The notes under the pieces are model-generated. The model saw only the letters and a list, made by a program, of their open reading frames with translations, made no database searches and had not been told where the DNA came from. DNA of 64,000 nucleotides from Cuniculiplasma sp052315415 (GTDB lineage: Archaea; Thermoplasmatota; Thermoplasmata; Thermoplasmatales; Thermoplasmataceae), in NCBI GenBank assembly GCA_052315415.1, contig JBLSDH010000002.1, forward strand, positions 124,001 through 188,000. Direction: 5' to 3'. Below, piece by piece: positions 61,512-64,000 of the stretch. How positions within the stretch are numbered: the first letter of the stretch is position 1; each line of letters opens with the position of its first letter. The position numbers and the translations under genes were made by a program.

Positions 61512-63029
61512 TTGGTTGTATTAAGAGTTGAAAAAGAAAGGCTTTTAGAGAAAGATTTAAAACTTGATGACCTGGAAAAATTCTCAAGAGTTATAGGTTT
61601 TTCAATTGAAAATGATGAGGAAATTAAAATTGAGCTTAATCCTGACAGGCCTGATCTTTATTCAGTTGACAGCATAATTGAACAGATGAATATTTATTCA
61701 AAAGGTGTGAGTGAATACGGTCACATAAAAATTAAAAAATTTCAATATGAAAAACCAGAACGAAGACCCTATTTTGCCTTTTTCAAAGTTGAAAACGTAA
61801 AAATTGATCAGAATGATTTTCTTGAATATTGCGACAGAATAAGTGAGAATAGTGGAAGATCAAGAAAGGGATTTGCAATAGGCGTTCATGATCTTGACCA
61901 TGTTAATTTTCCCATAAAGTATGGATATGCAAATCAGAATGAAAAATTCAGAACGTTTGATGACCTAACTGGTAAAATATCAGATCTAGTAAGGGAGCAT
62001 GAAAAAGGAAAAATGTATGCCAGTGATAATGATCTGAAAAAACCATTAGCAGTTATGGACAGCACAGGCATTATTTCAGTGCCACCTCTATTCAATTCAT
62101 ACAGAACCAGGGTGAATGGTGAAACAAAAAGCTTTCTTGTGGACATAACTGCTGAAGATGAACACTATCTCAGGATTGGAATTTCATTGACAGCTTTTTA
62201 CTTTCTAAGAAAAAAAGTAGATATTATCTTATACACGGAATTTAAAAAATTTAACGAGATGAAAATAAAATTTAATGAACTGGAGCTTAATGGAATTCTT
62301 GGTAGCACTGTCAAAAATACTGAATTTCATCTAAAGAGGATGGGATATATTCTTCATGAAGGTTATGTTACAGTACCTCTGGGAAGGGTGGATGTAATGG
62401 GCCCCATAGACATTTATGAGGATGTATTTAAATCAGCAGGTCTAGACTTTATTCCTGAAATAGTCCCAAAAAAATATTTGGAGGGAAAGCCCGAAATTCA
62501 CAATCAGATAAGAAGAAATTTGAGATCATACCTCCTATCACTTAATCTGCAGGAAGTTATGACATTTGTTTTACAGGGAAATAAAGAAAATAATAGAAGC
62601 GGATATGAAATATTGAATCCTAAAAGCGAGGATTATTCTTCAATAAGAACAGATTTCATTGACAATCATTTAAAACTGCTCTCAATCAATAAAAAAAATC
62701 CTTACCCTCAGAAGATTTTCGAAATAGGTGATGTTATGAGAGAGGGCAAACAGGTAATGTCTCTGGCAATTACAATAGCAGGAGAGGGTTCATCTTACTC
62801 AAAAATAAAGGGTTATCTTGATTCCACTTTATATGGATTGTCAATCAAAAATTATAAAATAGAAAAAGGGAGAGTGGAATTTCTTATTGAGGGGAGAGCT
62901 GGATATATTAATGTGAATGGAAAATTTGCAGGATACATTGGTGAAGTTGATCCACTAAAACTTCAATCAAGTTATATAGATATGCCAGTCTCATACCTAT
63001 TTCTTATGCTTGACGAAATTTTACTTTAA
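61512..63029 (+). CDS. pheT: Phenylalanine--tRNA ligase subunit beta
   Basis: A 505-aa beta subunit of the archaeal (PheRS) tetramer. It carries the B3/B4 editing region (SDLVREHEKGKMYA), the B5 helix-turn-helix-like domain, and a B6/B7 pseudo-catalytic domain (MGPIDIYEDVFKSAGLDFIPEI and LQEVMTFVLQ). The TTG start is set by GGTGA 7 nt upstream. The alpha subunit gene is not next to it in this window. It is convergent with the Taw1 gene. Confidence 0.92.
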   Translation: MVVLRVEKERLLEKDLKLDDLEKFSRVIGFSIENDEEIKIELNPDRPDLYSVDSIIEQMNIYSKGVSEYGHIKIKKFQYEKPERRPYFAFFKVENVKIDQNDFLEYCDRISENSGRSRKGFAIGVHDLDHVNFPIKYGYANQNEKFRTFDDLTGKISDLVREHEKGKMYASDNDLKKPLAVMDSTGIISVPPLFNSYRTRVNGETKSFLVDITAEDEHYLRIGISLTAFYFLRKKVDIILYTEFKKFNEMKIKFNELELNGILGSTVKNTEFHLKRMGYILHEGYVTVPLGRVDVMGPIDIYEDVFKSAGLDFIPEIVPKKYLEGKPEIHNQIRRNLRSYLLSLNLQEVMTFVLQGNKENNRSGYEILNPKSEDYSSIRTDFIDNHLKLLSINKKNPYPQKIFEIGDVMREGKQVMSLAITIAGEGSSYSKIKGYLDSTLYGLSIKNYKIEKGRVEFLIEGRAGYINVNGKFAGYIGEVDPLKLQSSYIDMPVSYLFLMLDEILL

Positions 63030-63034
63030 AAATT

Positions 63035-63982
63035 TTAATGATCAAAGTTTATCTTAGATTTTGATGGATCACGACATAGGAGACTAACCCTGCTCTCTTT
63101 CCTGTCCGCAGTCAGTTCATATCCTGTGAGATCAGATAATTTCCTTGAAAAATCCATTATTTCTTCGTGTGATGGCATGTTCTTCTCCGATAGTCTTGCT
63201 ATGGATTGTCCAACATGAACATATCCTTTTGATTCGATAAAATCCGGGCTCGCCATTTTATCCATCTGAGCATACTCTTCTAAATATGGCATGTTAACAT
63301 CCTTCACAAGTGTGTGTCTTATGACCTTTCTGGTGTTAAGAGATGGTAAAAGAGCCAGTGTTTTTTGGAAGTTTTCCCATGCATTCCCAATTACCGGATT
63401 TAAAAGCTCGTTGAAAATTAACTTATTTGGTCCTGCAGTTGTGACATAAAGTTGTGTTGGCAGAGGATCCAGATTTTCAAGAACCATCGGTAATGTTCCG
63501 TTTGTAACCAAAAATGTTGAGAACCCTCTCTTGTGAGCCAGCTCTATGAACTCCCCAAGCCTTGTATAAAGGGTGGGTTCACCGGTTAGTGATATGGCAA
63601 TATGTCTTGGATGAGTTGCCTCTTCCCATTTTTCCTTTGTAACCTTTGGATTTCCCTTGAAACCTGATATAAGTTTTAGGTGTGCTTTTATGCTCTCCTC
63701 GAGTATAAATTCAGGATCGTCCTCATCCGATATTCTCATACTGTCAAAGCCATTGAACCTCCAGCAAAATGAGCAGTTTTCAGTGCAGGAATTTAAAGCC
63801 GGAGTCATCTGTATGCACTGATGAGAGTGAATCCCATAAAAAGTACCTTTATAACAAGAGGGGCCTCCAGTCAGCTCACTCTTTGTCCAATGACAAACTT
63901 TTACCGCTGAATGTTTTCCAACTAAACCGTAGTGTTGTTTTTTGTATACTTCCTGATATTTGTTTGCGACCTGTTTCTGCAT
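63035..63982 (-). CDS. taw1: 4-demethylwyosine synthase (Taw1/TYW1)
   Basis: A 315-aa radical SAM enzyme that builds the tricyclic base of wyosine at G37 of tRNA-Phe from pyruvate and methylated G. Cys66-x3-Cys70-x2-Cys73 binds the SAM cluster, and Cys30, Cys43 and Cys56 give the second cluster, the spacing of Methanocaldococcus TYW1. SLTGEPTLY and VTNGTLP follow. It lies next to pheT, whose enzyme uses the same tRNA. Confidence 0.93.
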   Translation of the reverse strand: MQKQVANKYQEVYKKQHYGLVGKHSAVKVCHWTKSELTGGPSCYKGTFYGIHSHQCIQMTPALNSCTENCSFCWRFNGFDSMRISDEDDPEFILEESIKAHLKLISGFKGNPKVTKEKWEEATHPRHIAISLTGEPTLYTRLGEFIELAHKRGFSTFLVTNGTLPMVLENLDPLPTQLYVTTAGPNKLIFNELLNPVIGNAWENFQKTLALLPSLNTRKVIRHTLVKDVNMPYLEEYAQMDKMASPDFIESKGYVHVGQSIARLSEKNMPSHEEIMDFSRKLSDLTGYELTADRKESRVSLLCRDPSKSKINFDH

Positions 63983-64000
63983 TTATAAACAAAAGAGTAA

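Noticed and set aside
1..64000. CRISPR arrays, insertion sequences, rRNA, prophage or plasmid genes
   Set aside because: No regularly spaced repeats, transposase, integrase, relaxase or rRNA sequences could be recognised in reading the window.

Overview
The window is a gene-dense, AT-rich archaeal chromosome segment with about 70 protein genes, two tRNAs and no rRNA, CRISPR array or recognisable insertion sequence. Archaeal markers are the KH-domain aCPSF1/FttA nuclease, proteasome beta subunit, aIF5B, L7Ae/S28e/L24e and RpoE1/Spt4/S24e/S27ae ribosomal-transcription operons, Nmd3, NFACT/RqcH, Taw1 and pyruvoyl arginine decarboxylase. Low GC, many apparently leaderless genes (TATA box about 26 nt before the start codon), short intergenic gaps, a two-gene MetE-type methionine synthase, GH15 glucosidase/trehalase, a KDG-aldolase-like enzyme, arginine deiminase and a Tes-like radical SAM protein point to Thermoplasmatales (Ferroplasma/Acidiplasma/Cuniculiplasma-like). 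The genus cannot be fixed from the sequence alone.

Layout. 0.3-4.6 kb: Vps4-like MIT-AAA ATPase, aCPSF1, proteasome beta. 4.6-7.4 kb: beta-oxidation operon (thiolase, 3-hydroxyacyl-CoA dehydrogenase, crotonase). 7.4-11.1 kb: sulfur block (rhodanese, ATP sulfurylase, APS/PAPS reductase) with a divergent ComA-like protein carrying a C-terminal DNA-binding domain. 11.2-18.6 kb: DUF929 protein, ABM monooxygenase, tRNA-Gly, glutamate dehydrogenase, RidA, MFS transporter, methionine operon (MetF, MetE N-like, MetE core) with an HxlR-like regulator. 18.7-25.6 kb: Ser/Thr kinase abutting tRNA-Arg, membrane-anchored C2H2 zinc finger, P5C dehydrogenase, LipB, PEP carboxykinase, HTH regulator, SAM decarboxylase. 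25.6-28.7 kb: aIF5B-Ndk-L24e-S28e-L7Ae operon. 28.7-34.9 kb: KDG-aldolase-like gene, two little-known proteins, AsnRS, HemE, HemH and a GTPase-like protein without P-loop. 35.1-38.0 kb: a three-gene module of two-helix pilin-like protein, polytopic membrane protein and VirB4-like ATPase, resembling the crenarchaeal Ced/Ted DNA-import machinery. This is the most striking candidate system here. 38.1-47.1 kb: thioesterase, RpiA, small regulators, GH15, E1-like protein, RpoE1-Spt4-DPCK-S24e-S27ae operon, RqcH. 47.1-51.6 kb: PGI/PMI with an upstream 29-residue microprotein gene, arginine deiminase, Nmd3, acyl-CoA dehydrogenase. 51.6-64 kb: a 488-nt gene-free gap with a long hairpin, GT2 glycosyltransferase, PdaD-LeuRS-aldolase/dehydrogenase operon, Tes-like radical SAM protein, tandem ribbon-helix-helix regulator with PheT, and Taw1.

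Together the genes describe an aerobic or facultative heterotroph that degrades amino acids and fatty acids (P5CDH, GDH, RidA, ArcA, beta-oxidation, ACAD), runs gluconeogenesis and sugar chemistry (PEPCK, PGI/PMI, RpiA, aldolases, GH15), assimilates sulfate, makes methionine, haem and polyamines, and probably makes tetraether lipids. Several starts were moved from the longest open frame on the basis of Shine-Dalgarno (SD) or TATA position; these are stated per gene.
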